A stretch of 12,626 bases of DNA from Bacteroidota bacterium (GTDB lineage: Bacteria > Bacteroidota > Bacteroidia > Chitinophagales > Chitinophagaceae), in assembly GCA_023436685.1 (NCBI GenBank), contig JAEZIL010000142.1, positions 1 through 12,626 on the forward strand, written 5' to 3'. This document shows positions 6,841 to 12,626 of the stretch, in pieces. Under the pieces are notes generated by a model. That model worked only from the letters and a program-made list of their open reading frames with translations. It was not told the DNA's origin and made no database searches. A program made the position numbers and the translations under genes. Positions within the stretch are counted from its first letter, which is position 1. The number at the start of each line of letters is the position of its first letter.

Positions 6841-7876
6841 AGATAATACAGACATACGCGAAAACATGTCTGAGATACTTACTTTATCTGGTTATGAAGT
6901 TTTTACCGCACCAGATGGGAAGCAAGGTGTAACAGCTGCGATAACTCATAAGCCGGATATTATTATATGCGATATAATGATGCCGGTTTTAGACGGTTAC
7001 GGTGTTATTCATATGTTGCAACGAAATGCTGATACGCGTAATATTCCGTTCATATTCCTGACGGCAAAAGCTGAAAGAGATGAGATTCGTAAAGGTATGT
7101 CGCTGGGTGCCGATGACTATATTACGAAACCTTTTAATGGTACTGAGCTTCTAAATGCTATAGAAAGCAGGCTACGCAAAAATGAATTATTGCGTATGGA
7201 CCTATCGCAAGGTATTGCGGGTATACAGGATATTGCCACCTATGTGGGTAGCTCTGATATAGTTCAATTGATAGCGGATGAAGGCTATACACATCAATAC
7301 AGGCGTAAGCAGGTAATTTACAATGAAGGAAATCATGCTCATAAATTATACTATGTCCAGGCAGGCAGGGTTAAAACTTATAAAACAAATGACGATGGTA
7401 AAGAACTAGTAACAGGCATATTTAACCAGGGAGAGTTTTTTGGATATGTTCCAATACTTGAGCATACTCCTTACCGCGAAACAGCTGAAACGCTTGATGA
7501 TAGTGAAATATCCACAATACCCAGAGATAGTTTCGAAGATCTGATCTATAAAAGTCCTGAAGCACTGAGAAAAATGGTATCCTTGTTGGCGCATAACGTT
7601 GCACAGAAAGAAGAACAATTATTAGGCCTGGCTTATAATTCTCTACGCAAAAAGGTGGCTAATGCATTGGTAGCTGTATATGAAAAGTATAATGGAGATA
7701 CTCAAAGGGCAACACCAATAGATATTAGCAGGGAGAATTTAGCATCAATTGCGGGAACGGCAAAAGAATCTTTAATTCGTACACTCAGTGATTTTAAAGA
7801 AGAGAGGCTGATAGATATTGTTAAAGGTGAGATTATAGTGCTTGACGAGAAAAAACTGCGAACGCTTATGAATTAA
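6818..7876 (+). CDS. Response regulator with Crp/Fnr-type output (REC + cNMP-like + HTH_Crp)
   Basis: This 352-residue regulator opens with a complete receiver, about 3-120: acidic pair Glu8/Asp9, phospho-acceptor Asp52 in ICDIMMP, Thr82 and Lys104 in TKPF. Residues about 145-265 form a Crp-like beta-barrel (KQVIYNEGNHAHKLYYVQAG, then GEFFGYVPI), followed by a dimerisation helix and a winged HTH at about 275-345. The recognition helix reads GTAKESLIRTL; Glu317 and Arg321 align with the residues that contact TGA/TCA in E. coli CRP (Glu181, Arg185) and FNR (Glu209, Arg213). FNR Ser212 is replaced by Ile320. There is no FNR-type cysteine cluster at the N-terminus, so control should come through the receiver. 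The ATG lies within the end of the kinase gene, indicating translational coupling. Confidence 0.93.
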   Translation: MKKVLLVEDNTDIRENMSEILTLSGYEVFTAPDGKQGVTAAITHKPDIIICDIMMPVLDGYGVIHMLQRNADTRNIPFIFLTAKAERDEIRKGMSLGADDYITKPFNGTELLNAIESRLRKNELLRMDLSQGIAGIQDIATYVGSSDIVQLIADEGYTHQYRRKQVIYNEGNHAHKLYYVQAGRVKTYKTNDDGKELVTGIFNQGEFFGYVPILEHTPYRETAETLDDSEISTIPRDSFEDLIYKSPEALRKMVSLLAHNVAQKEEQLLGLAYNSLRKKVANALVAVYEKYNGDTQRATPIDISRENLASIAGTAKESLIRTLSDFKEERLIDIVKGEIIVLDEKKLRTLMN

Positions 7877-8267
7877 ATATACTGCGTATATAGTCGTTAA
7901 ATTCTACACGTAACGAGCTAAATTCTTTTTCCATGCGTTGTACGTCTTTCCGCAACTGTGAAATCACTGTTTCAGACCTCTCGCCGTTGTGAGAAAGTTG
8001 TACAATATCTCTACGAAGCAACACTATTACAGCGTCCTTGTTTATAAACAAGCTCTGGTAATGTTCTAGTTTTTCAAGTGTTTCTTTGCCTACATTACGC
8101 TTCACAATATCTGCAATGCGGTTTTTCATATGTACATTCTCCTGTTGCTGATAATCAAGCATGCGTAACCATGTGCCAGTTTCATAATGGCCTTGCTCCT
8201 CATATATATCTCCTGTTGCTGTCAAGTTTGTTTGTTCTTTTGGTAAAGCTATATGTAATCTTTTCAC
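7866..8267 (-). CDS. Small coiled-coil protein of unknown function
   Basis: This 133-residue protein starts at GTG 8267; no in-frame ATG lies nearby upstream. It has no signal peptide, membrane segment or known catalytic motif. Residues about 33-60 (WLRMLDYQQQENVHMKNRI) and 96-125 (VISQLRKDVQRMEKEFSSLR) are rich in charged residues with heptad-like hydrophobics, so it is probably a helical, coiled-coil protein. I do not recognise a named family. It sits 50 nt behind the TauE/SafE-like gene on the same strand, as the last member of the cbb3 operon. Its 3' end overlaps the end of the response-regulator gene by 11 nt in opposite orientation. The consistent coding frame and operon position make it likely real. 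Confidence 0.72.
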   Translation of the reverse strand: MKRLHIALPKEQTNLTATGDIYEEQGHYETGTWLRMLDYQQQENVHMKNRIADIVKRNVGKETLEKLEHYQSLFINKDAVIVLLRRDIVQLSHNGERSETVISQLRKDVQRMEKEFSSLRVEFNDYIRSIFNS

Positions 8268-8317
8268 GGTTTTCTTATTGTGGTCAACATAATAAATGAT
8301 TTTGGTTATTATGGTGA

Positions 8318-9034
8318 TTACTTGTCTGCTTTATGGCAACAATTAGCTTTTATTTCTTCTCCTTGAATGCTCAATTCAGGGCTAAAATATGGTATGCCCA
8401 GGTTCATGCCCCGAACAATAAATAAGCTGCCGAAAGTAAACAGTACTAATGGTACCCATTTCCTTACCCACAAACTTTTAAATAAGTTAGCTTGGTTCCC
8501 TAATATCGTTAGGGTTACCAGCATTGGTATAGTGCCCATGCCAAATGCGTACATTAGTGATATAGATTCTAATGATGTGCCTGCAGACATACTCAGTGAG
8601 AGCGCCATATAAACCAAGCCGCATGGCAATATCCCGTTAAGTGCACCAGCAACAAGTAAAGTTGCTAATGATGGGTTGCTCATCATATGGCCTAATGCAC
8701 TTTGTGCCGGCTTTGCCCAAGGGAAGCGTAGCCATGTTAACATGCCAGGTATAAAAGTGGCAAGGCCAACTAGCAGCAATATTACTCCTGCTATAATAGA
8801 TATGTATTGCTGTATGTGTGGGTTGAAAAGCGATTTGAATGAATATAGTGTCCATCCTAGTACAGCATATACAGAAATTCTACCAAGATGATATAACAGT
8901 ACAGCCGCCCATTTTTTATAAGATTTAAGGACATTATATGGTATTATCCACATAATTGGTCCGCAGATGCCTGCGCAATGTAGGCTACCTGTTAGGCCCA
9001 TAGCGAATGCAGCAATTATGGCTGGAGTGTTCAT
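8318..9034 (-). CDS. TauE/SafE-UreH-like membrane protein, probable metal transport in cbb3 assembly
   Basis: This 238-residue integral membrane protein has about six hydrophobic segments. It begins with the characteristic MGLTGSLHCAGICGP (residues 12-26, Cys20 and Cys24), and the second half contains NGILPCGLVYMALS (133-146, Cys138) and AFGMGTIPML (163-172). This is the sulfite-exporter TauE/SafE family, UreH-like branch, related to the DsbD membrane core. Members that follow ccoH in cbb3 operons are thought to help supply copper or assemble the oxidase, but the substrate here is inferred only from position. The C-terminus ends in NCCHKADK (231-238), a possible metal-binding tail. The start overlaps the ccoH stop by 4 nt, so the two are translationally coupled. 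Confidence 0.87.
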   Translation of the reverse strand: MNTPAIIAAFAMGLTGSLHCAGICGPIMWIIPYNVLKSYKKWAAVLLYHLGRISVYAVLGWTLYSFKSLFNPHIQQYISIIAGVILLLVGLATFIPGMLTWLRFPWAKPAQSALGHMMSNPSLATLLVAGALNGILPCGLVYMALSLSMSAGTSLESISLMYAFGMGTIPMLVTLTILGNQANLFKSLWVRKWVPLVLFTFGSLFIVRGMNLGIPYFSPELSIQGEEIKANCCHKADK

Positions 9035-9486
9035 TTATATATTTTAATGGGAGTTTCCTGGTAATATTCTCTGTTTCCTGTATTCCATTTAAGTTTAACC
9101 AGGTAGCTAGTTTCTTGCAATTCTTTTGTTGGAATATTATAGCAACCTTCTGCATTGGTTTCTATGTTATAGATTCTATCCCAACGTGCATTCACCTGCG
9201 AGTAGAAATGGATTGTTCCTTTTAGCGTACTGTTTCTAAATTCTTCAGGAAAGGTGATCTGAATATTTTGGCTAGTTTGTTTTAATGAAATTGCTTCAGA
9301 AAGTTTAGATTGGTTTTTGCTGGCATTGATGATATTTTGATATTTAAGCTCTTCACTATAATAGTCTTTTGAAACTAGGTCAAAGTCTTGTCGCATACTG
9401 CCCACAACCAATGTGGCAATAAGTGCTACAAAACCTAGATATAGAATAATAATTCTTGTCCCCCAACTAAGCGTGATATTGCTCAC
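9031..9486 (-). CDS. ccoH: CcoH/FixH-family cbb3 oxidase assembly protein
   Basis: This 151-residue protein has one N-terminal membrane helix (about 11-28, IIILYLGFVALIATLVV) followed by an extracytoplasmic domain. The FixH signature is visible: MRQDFDLVSKDYYSEELKYQ (31-50), then a beta-rich segment with GTIHFYSQVNARWDR (90-104) and the closing YLVKLKWNTGNREYY. In well-studied bacteria CcoH joins the cbb3 complex and is needed for its assembly and stability. The start is GTG at 9486, 22 nt after the ccoG stop; the leader between is A/T-rich and lacks a clear Shine-Dalgarno sequence. It overlaps the next gene by 4 nt. The symbol rests on the family signature and on its place between ccoG and the TauE/SafE-like gene. 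Confidence 0.9.
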   Translation of the reverse strand: MSNITLSWGTRIIILYLGFVALIATLVVGSMRQDFDLVSKDYYSEELKYQNIINASKNQSKLSEAISLKQTSQNIQITFPEEFRNSTLKGTIHFYSQVNARWDRIYNIETNAEGCYNIPTKELQETSYLVKLKWNTGNREYYQETPIKIYK

Positions 9487-9508
9487 GATAATATTTTTTT
9501 AAAAACAG

Positions 9509-10903
9509 TTAATTAGAATTGAATGGCCCAAGAAAAGTAGTTTGGATAGTTTTGATCTTATGCCCATTTTCGTAAACACCCAGTTCGAGTAGTGTCTTTC
9601 TTTTTTTGACGTTACTGGCATCCAGGCTGATAAACAATGATCCTGAACTTACATTCTCTCCACGAACTTTTAATGTTGTTTCGCCAACAAGGGCTATAGT
9701 ACCTTCAAAGTTCTCTGGTCTTAGCTCTAATGTCTTTGCTTCATATGTCTTATTTAGCATTCTATAATTATATAGGTTGCTGATTTTACCGTTTGTTTGC
9801 TGATAGAGTTGTCCCGGTGTACGAAGTAATGAAATGCCTACATCTGTTCTGCTGGCTAGTAAATATACCAGTACACCCAACAGTACGGCCATAACAGCTG
9901 AATAGGCACGCATACGCTTGGTGAATCTGAATGGGATACTATTTGAGATAGTATTTTCCGAAGCGTAACGTATCAGCCCTTCTTGGAATCCAACAGCACG
10001 CATCATATTGTCACAAGCGTCGATACATGCTGTACAGTTGATGCATTCCAGTTGAGTTCCGTTCCTGATATCAATACCAGTGGGGCAAACTTTTATGCAT
10101 TGAGCGCAATCAATACAATCCCCGGAACTTCTCGCTTGTTTTTTATTAAACTTATTGCGGGGCTCACCTCTTTTATAATCATAAGTAACATTGATAGAGT
10201 TTTTATCAAGAAGCACACCTTGCATGCGGCCGTATGGGCATACAACAGTACATACCTGTTCACGGAACCAGGCATAAACCAAGAAAAAAACTGTTGTAAA
10301 AAGTGCGATAGCGCCTAAACCACCTAAGTGTTTGGTAACAGGTTCTGTGATAATTCGCTTTAGCTCATCCACACCTATAATATAGGCTAGAAATGTGTTT
10401 GCAATCAGGAAACTAATCAACCAAAAAATGGTCCATTTACCCGTTTTTCGCATTATTTTATTGGTATTCCAAGGTGTCTTCGCCAGCATTTTTTGATGTG
10501 CTGCATCACCCTCAAACCAATATTCTACCTTTCGGAATACCATCTCCATGAAAATAGTTTGCGGACATGCCCAGCCGCAAAATATCCTGCCAAAAACTAC
10601 AGTGAATAGAGCAATGAAAACAATAAACAGTATCATGCCCAAACCGAAAATGAAAAAATCCTGTGGCCAGAAGATTTGACCGAACAAAATAAACTTACGC
10701 TCCAGTATGTTGATCAGGAAAAAAGGATGTCCATTTATTTTAATAAAAGGAAGAATGAAAAATACAGCCAGGTATAAAATACTAAGGTAAGTGCGAGCAA
10801 GATAATATCTACCTTTAGGTTTTTGCGGATAAACCCAAACTCGCTTCCCTTCTTTATCAATAGTAGCTACACTATCCCGAAATGTATTTGCCTCAGATTG
10901 CAT
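9509..10903 (-). CDS. ccoG: CcoG/FixG cbb3 oxidase accessory protein with two [4Fe-4S] motifs
   Basis: This 464-residue protein has about five membrane helices (near 36-55, 85-107, 157-177, 196-212 and 333-350). Two classical 4Fe-4S ferredoxin motifs lie at 263-273 (Cys263, 266, 269, 273) and 287-297 (Cys287, 290, 293, 297). Two further cysteine pairs lie in the membrane part: CGWAC at 109-113 and CTVVC at 218-222, as usual in FixG/RdxA. An Ig-like C-terminal domain fills about 385-460. CcoG is reported as a copper reductase (Cu(II) to Cu(I)) serving cbb3 maturation. Length and domain order match the family, and nothing is missing. It begins 11 nt after ccoP and is followed by ccoH, the usual gene order. 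Confidence 0.96.
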   Translation of the reverse strand: MQSEANTFRDSVATIDKEGKRVWVYPQKPKGRYYLARTYLSILYLAVFFILPFIKINGHPFFLINILERKFILFGQIFWPQDFFIFGLGMILFIVFIALFTVVFGRIFCGWACPQTIFMEMVFRKVEYWFEGDAAHQKMLAKTPWNTNKIMRKTGKWTIFWLISFLIANTFLAYIIGVDELKRIITEPVTKHLGGLGAIALFTTVFFLVYAWFREQVCTVVCPYGRMQGVLLDKNSINVTYDYKRGEPRNKFNKKQARSSGDCIDCAQCIKVCPTGIDIRNGTQLECINCTACIDACDNMMRAVGFQEGLIRYASENTISNSIPFRFTKRMRAYSAVMAVLLGVLVYLLASRTDVGISLLRTPGQLYQQTNGKISNLYNYRMLNKTYEAKTLELRPENFEGTIALVGETTLKVRGENVSSGSLFISLDASNVKKRKTLLELGVYENGHKIKTIQTTFLGPFNSN

Positions 10904-10914
10904 GGGTGGTACTG

Positions 10915-12057
10915 TTATATATGTTTTGTGTTGCCAGTAGCAGAGGTAGTACTATCCTGTTTAGCCGTACGCTCTTCAAATAAGTCTCCTTGCTTTTCCT
11001 TTGGTGCTACAGGTTGTTTGCCTTTAAGTGACTGAACATAACTGCTGACTTCTGCGATCTGTTTAGGAGAAAAATCATCCTTCCAACTTTTCATCCCCTT
11101 GTCCGGCCATCCATACTTTATTGATTTAAATATGTCTTGAAGGCTACCGCCATGTAACCAATAACTATCTGTAAGGTTAGGGCCCACACCGCCGCCGCCA
11201 TCCTTTGCATGACATGCTGCACAGCTTGTTTGGAAAATTTGCTCTCCGGCTGCTATGCCTGATGCATCAAGCAGTACCACTGTATTCTCATCTACATTAT
11301 TGGCAGATTTAGCTAAGTATGCCGCTTTTTCTTCTTCGCCTTTTTCAACTTCTGCTGCATACTCCTGCAATGAGCTGGGACCGTTACCGCCCATATGGTA
11401 GTAGTACATATAGACTATAGATATTACAATTGTTAGATAAAATCCATACTTCCACCAAGGGGGTAAGCTATTGTCTAGTTCTTTGATACCATCATAGTCG
11501 TGGTCAAGCATTATGTCATTCTCTTTTTCAATTGCTACAGCCTTATTGAATCTATCCCAGAACGGTTTATTTACAATGGTTTTTACTTTTTTAGCAGCTT
11601 CAGGTTTTTTGCTAAGCATCCTTACCATTATAGCCATAACAATAAGCATAGCCATAACAATGAATAATTCAAATATGATCAGTCCAACTAATAGATAGAA
11701 GTCATTTGCTGCAATGCCGGCAACCATCTGGGGTTTGCTTGATACTATTGCTTCCTGCGCATTTACATAGCTAAGTGGGAATAATACTAGTGCTATAGCC
11801 AGTAAGTTTCGAGTAATTGTTGGAGTGTTTAAATCATCCTTAAGCTTGTCTCGATATACTGAAACCAGCGAGCTTAGCACATTGCCAAGTACTCCTATGG
11901 CAAAAAGCAAACAAATAGCAAGTGTTACAAGGCCAATAAGTAATACATTGAAGGTTTCGGGTTTTTCTTGTATAGCTGCTACGTCACTGCCAAATGTTAT
12001 TAGCGGCATAATTGAGAGACAGGTCAAAACAAGCAATTTGAAATAATGTCGTTGCAT
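10915..12057 (-). CDS. ccoP: cbb3 cytochrome c oxidase subunit III, CcoP, with a single haem c
   Basis: This 380-residue membrane cytochrome has hydrophobic segments at about 5-22, 36-62, 82-100, 119-147 and 203-220, and then a periplasmic cytochrome c domain at about 265-346. The haem c site is CAACH at 279-283, with a likely axial Met322 in KGMKSW. WWKYGFYLTIVISIVY (201-216) is the conserved CcoP segment ahead of the cytochrome domain. Only one CxxCH occurs, whereas proteobacterial CcoP has two; the mono-haem form is usual in Bacteroidota. CcoP receives electrons from soluble or membrane cytochromes and passes them toward CcoO and CcoN. A lysine/glutamate-rich tail follows residue 347. It lies 23 nt after the ccoQ-like gene and 11 nt before ccoG. 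Confidence 0.94.
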   Translation of the reverse strand: MQRHYFKLLVLTCLSIMPLITFGSDVAAIQEKPETFNVLLIGLVTLAICLLFAIGVLGNVLSSLVSVYRDKLKDDLNTPTITRNLLAIALVLFPLSYVNAQEAIVSSKPQMVAGIAANDFYLLVGLIIFELFIVMAMLIVMAIMVRMLSKKPEAAKKVKTIVNKPFWDRFNKAVAIEKENDIMLDHDYDGIKELDNSLPPWWKYGFYLTIVISIVYMYYYHMGGNGPSSLQEYAAEVEKGEEEKAAYLAKSANNVDENTVVLLDASGIAAGEQIFQTSCAACHAKDGGGGVGPNLTDSYWLHGGSLQDIFKSIKYGWPDKGMKSWKDDFSPKQIAEVSSYVQSLKGKQPVAPKEKQGDLFEERTAKQDSTTSATGNTKHI

Positions 12058-12080
12058 AGTATTATATGGATTTCTTTAAA

Positions 12081-12251
12081 CTATTGTTCCTGTCCGTTGA
12101 ACGGCAATTGTTTCAGGTCGTTGATATATTTTCTATTTACGCGCAATGCCCAAAGGGTTAATACTGAGAAAAAAAGAAAGAATAAGATCAACGAGATCAT
12201 TGGATACAAGCCAATACCTGTTATATGTTCGAGATAAGTTTTAAATTTCAT
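12081..12251 (-). CDS. ccoQ: CcoQ/FixQ-like small membrane subunit of cbb3 oxidase
   Basis: This 56-codon gene starts at ATG 12251 and stops with TAG at 12081-12083. The product has one hydrophobic helix at about 15-36 (LYPMISLILFFLFFSVLTLW) followed by a basic turn (RVNRKY) and a short polar tail ending NGQEQ. This is the shape and size of CcoQ/FixQ, which stabilises the oxidase, and it has the expected position between ccoO (32 nt upstream) and ccoP (23 nt downstream). CcoQ sequences are poorly conserved, so the name rests on size, topology and gene order more than on a motif. Confidence 0.85.
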   Translation of the reverse strand: MKFKTYLEHITGIGLYPMISLILFFLFFSVLTLWALRVNRKYINDLKQLPFNGQEQ

Positions 12252-12283
12252 ATTGAACTATTTTGTTGTTGGTCGATTCTATT

Positions 12284-12626
12284 CTATTTCTGTTGAAGTT
12301 TTATGTCAGTACCTACTCGTTGCAGGTAAGCTATCAGGGCAATAATTTCCTTATCGCTTTTTATCCGGATATTGTCTTTTGCAAGGTTTGCTACAACTAT
12401 TGCCGATTGTTTGCTGATATCTGCATTTGCTATTTGGTCAAATCCTTTAGGATAAGGCACCCCAAGAGTTTGCATTGCCCTGATCTTTGAACCTGTGATA
12501 GTAGTGTCAAGCTTATTCTCAAATAGCCATTGGTAATTTGGCATAATTGAACCTGGCGACATACTTGATGGTTCGTACATGTGGTTGAAATGCCAACTAT
12601 CAGGGTATTTTCCACCTATCCTGGCC
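12284..12626 (-). CDS. ccoO: cbb3 oxidase subunit II, CcoO, C-terminal part (runs off the right edge)
   Basis: The minus-strand frame is open from the right edge to a TAG at 12284-12286, giving 113 residues. It opens with ARIGGKYPDSWHFNHM and continues EPSSMSPGSIMPNYQWL, which match the mono-haem CcoO region around the axial methionine (family pattern RVGGKY-D-WH followed by S-MP-Y-WL). The CxxCH should lie just outside the window. The tail then has KEIIALIAYLQRVGTDI, typical of the last helix of this cytochrome c fold. CcoO carries one covalent haem c and passes electrons to the CcoN catalytic subunit in the inner membrane. In many Bacteroidota ccoN and ccoO are one fused gene; this cannot be judged here. 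It is the first gene visible of the operon transcribed leftward. Confidence 0.93.
   Translation of the reverse strand, partial: ARIGGKYPDSWHFNHMYEPSSMSPGSIMPNYQWLFENKLDTTITGSKIRAMQTLGVPYPKGFDQIANADISKQSAIVVANLAKDNIRIKSDKEIIALIAYLQRVGTDIKLQQK

Noticed and set aside
1..12626. CRISPR arrays, insertion sequences, tRNA or rRNA genes, prophage genes
   Set aside because: I saw no spaced direct repeats, transposase motifs, cloverleaf-like segments or phage proteins. Gene content is ordinary chromosomal.

Overview
The window reads as a chromosomal segment of an aerobic or microaerobic member of the Bacteroidota, probably of the Chitinophagaceae or Sphingobacteria type. This is inferred from protein families and AT-rich, Shine-Dalgarno-poor leaders; it is not proven. 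Supporting families are a SusC-like/TonB-dependent receptor with an N-terminal carboxypeptidase-regulatory-like domain, a seven-helix membrane AraC regulator, a response regulator fused to a Crp/Fnr output domain, a mono-heme CcoP and a two-domain universal stress protein.

Layout. (1) Positions 1-850 (-) hold the N-terminal 283 codons of a TonB-dependent receptor, divergent from a membrane-anchored AraC-type regulator (1075-2226, +). The 224-bp gap between them carries two neat inverted repeats. (2) A patatin-like phospholipase (2406-3218, +) converges on a two-gene minus-strand unit: universal stress protein (4527-5345), then a YcbB-type L,D-transpeptidase (3229-4479). (3) A 319-bp divergent control region (5346-5664) separates uspA from a cytosolic PAS histidine kinase (5665-6840, +). 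The kinase overlaps by 23 nt a response regulator of REC + cyclic-nucleotide-binding-like + Crp HTH architecture (6818-7876, +). (4) From the right edge leftward runs a compact minus-strand cbb3 oxidase operon: ccoO C-terminus, a 56-codon ccoQ-like gene, ccoP, ccoG, ccoH, a TauE/SafE-UreH-like membrane protein and a small coiled-coil protein. The last of these runs tail-to-tail into the response regulator gene with an 11-nt overlap.

How it may work together (inference). In rhizobia, low oxygen is read by FixL (haem-PAS kinase), passed to FixJ (REC-LuxR), then to FixK (Crp/Fnr), which switches on fixNOQP and fixGHIS. Here a soluble PAS kinase with a His-rich FixL-like loop is coupled to a protein that joins the receiver of FixJ to the DNA-binding module of FixK. 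The pair lies beside ccoOQPGH and beside uspA, and the uspA upstream region carries an FNR-like box (9 of 10 consensus bases) plus a second TGA-N6-TCA core exactly 22 bp away. If uspA transcription starts about 12 nt before its ATG, these fall at -41.5 and -63.5 and a TAGATTTT element falls at -14 to -7. This suggests a one-step oxygen or redox relay controlling high-affinity respiration, a stress protein and possibly cell-wall remodelling. This circuit is the most interesting candidate system in the window. The parts are seen in the sequence; the wiring is inferred.
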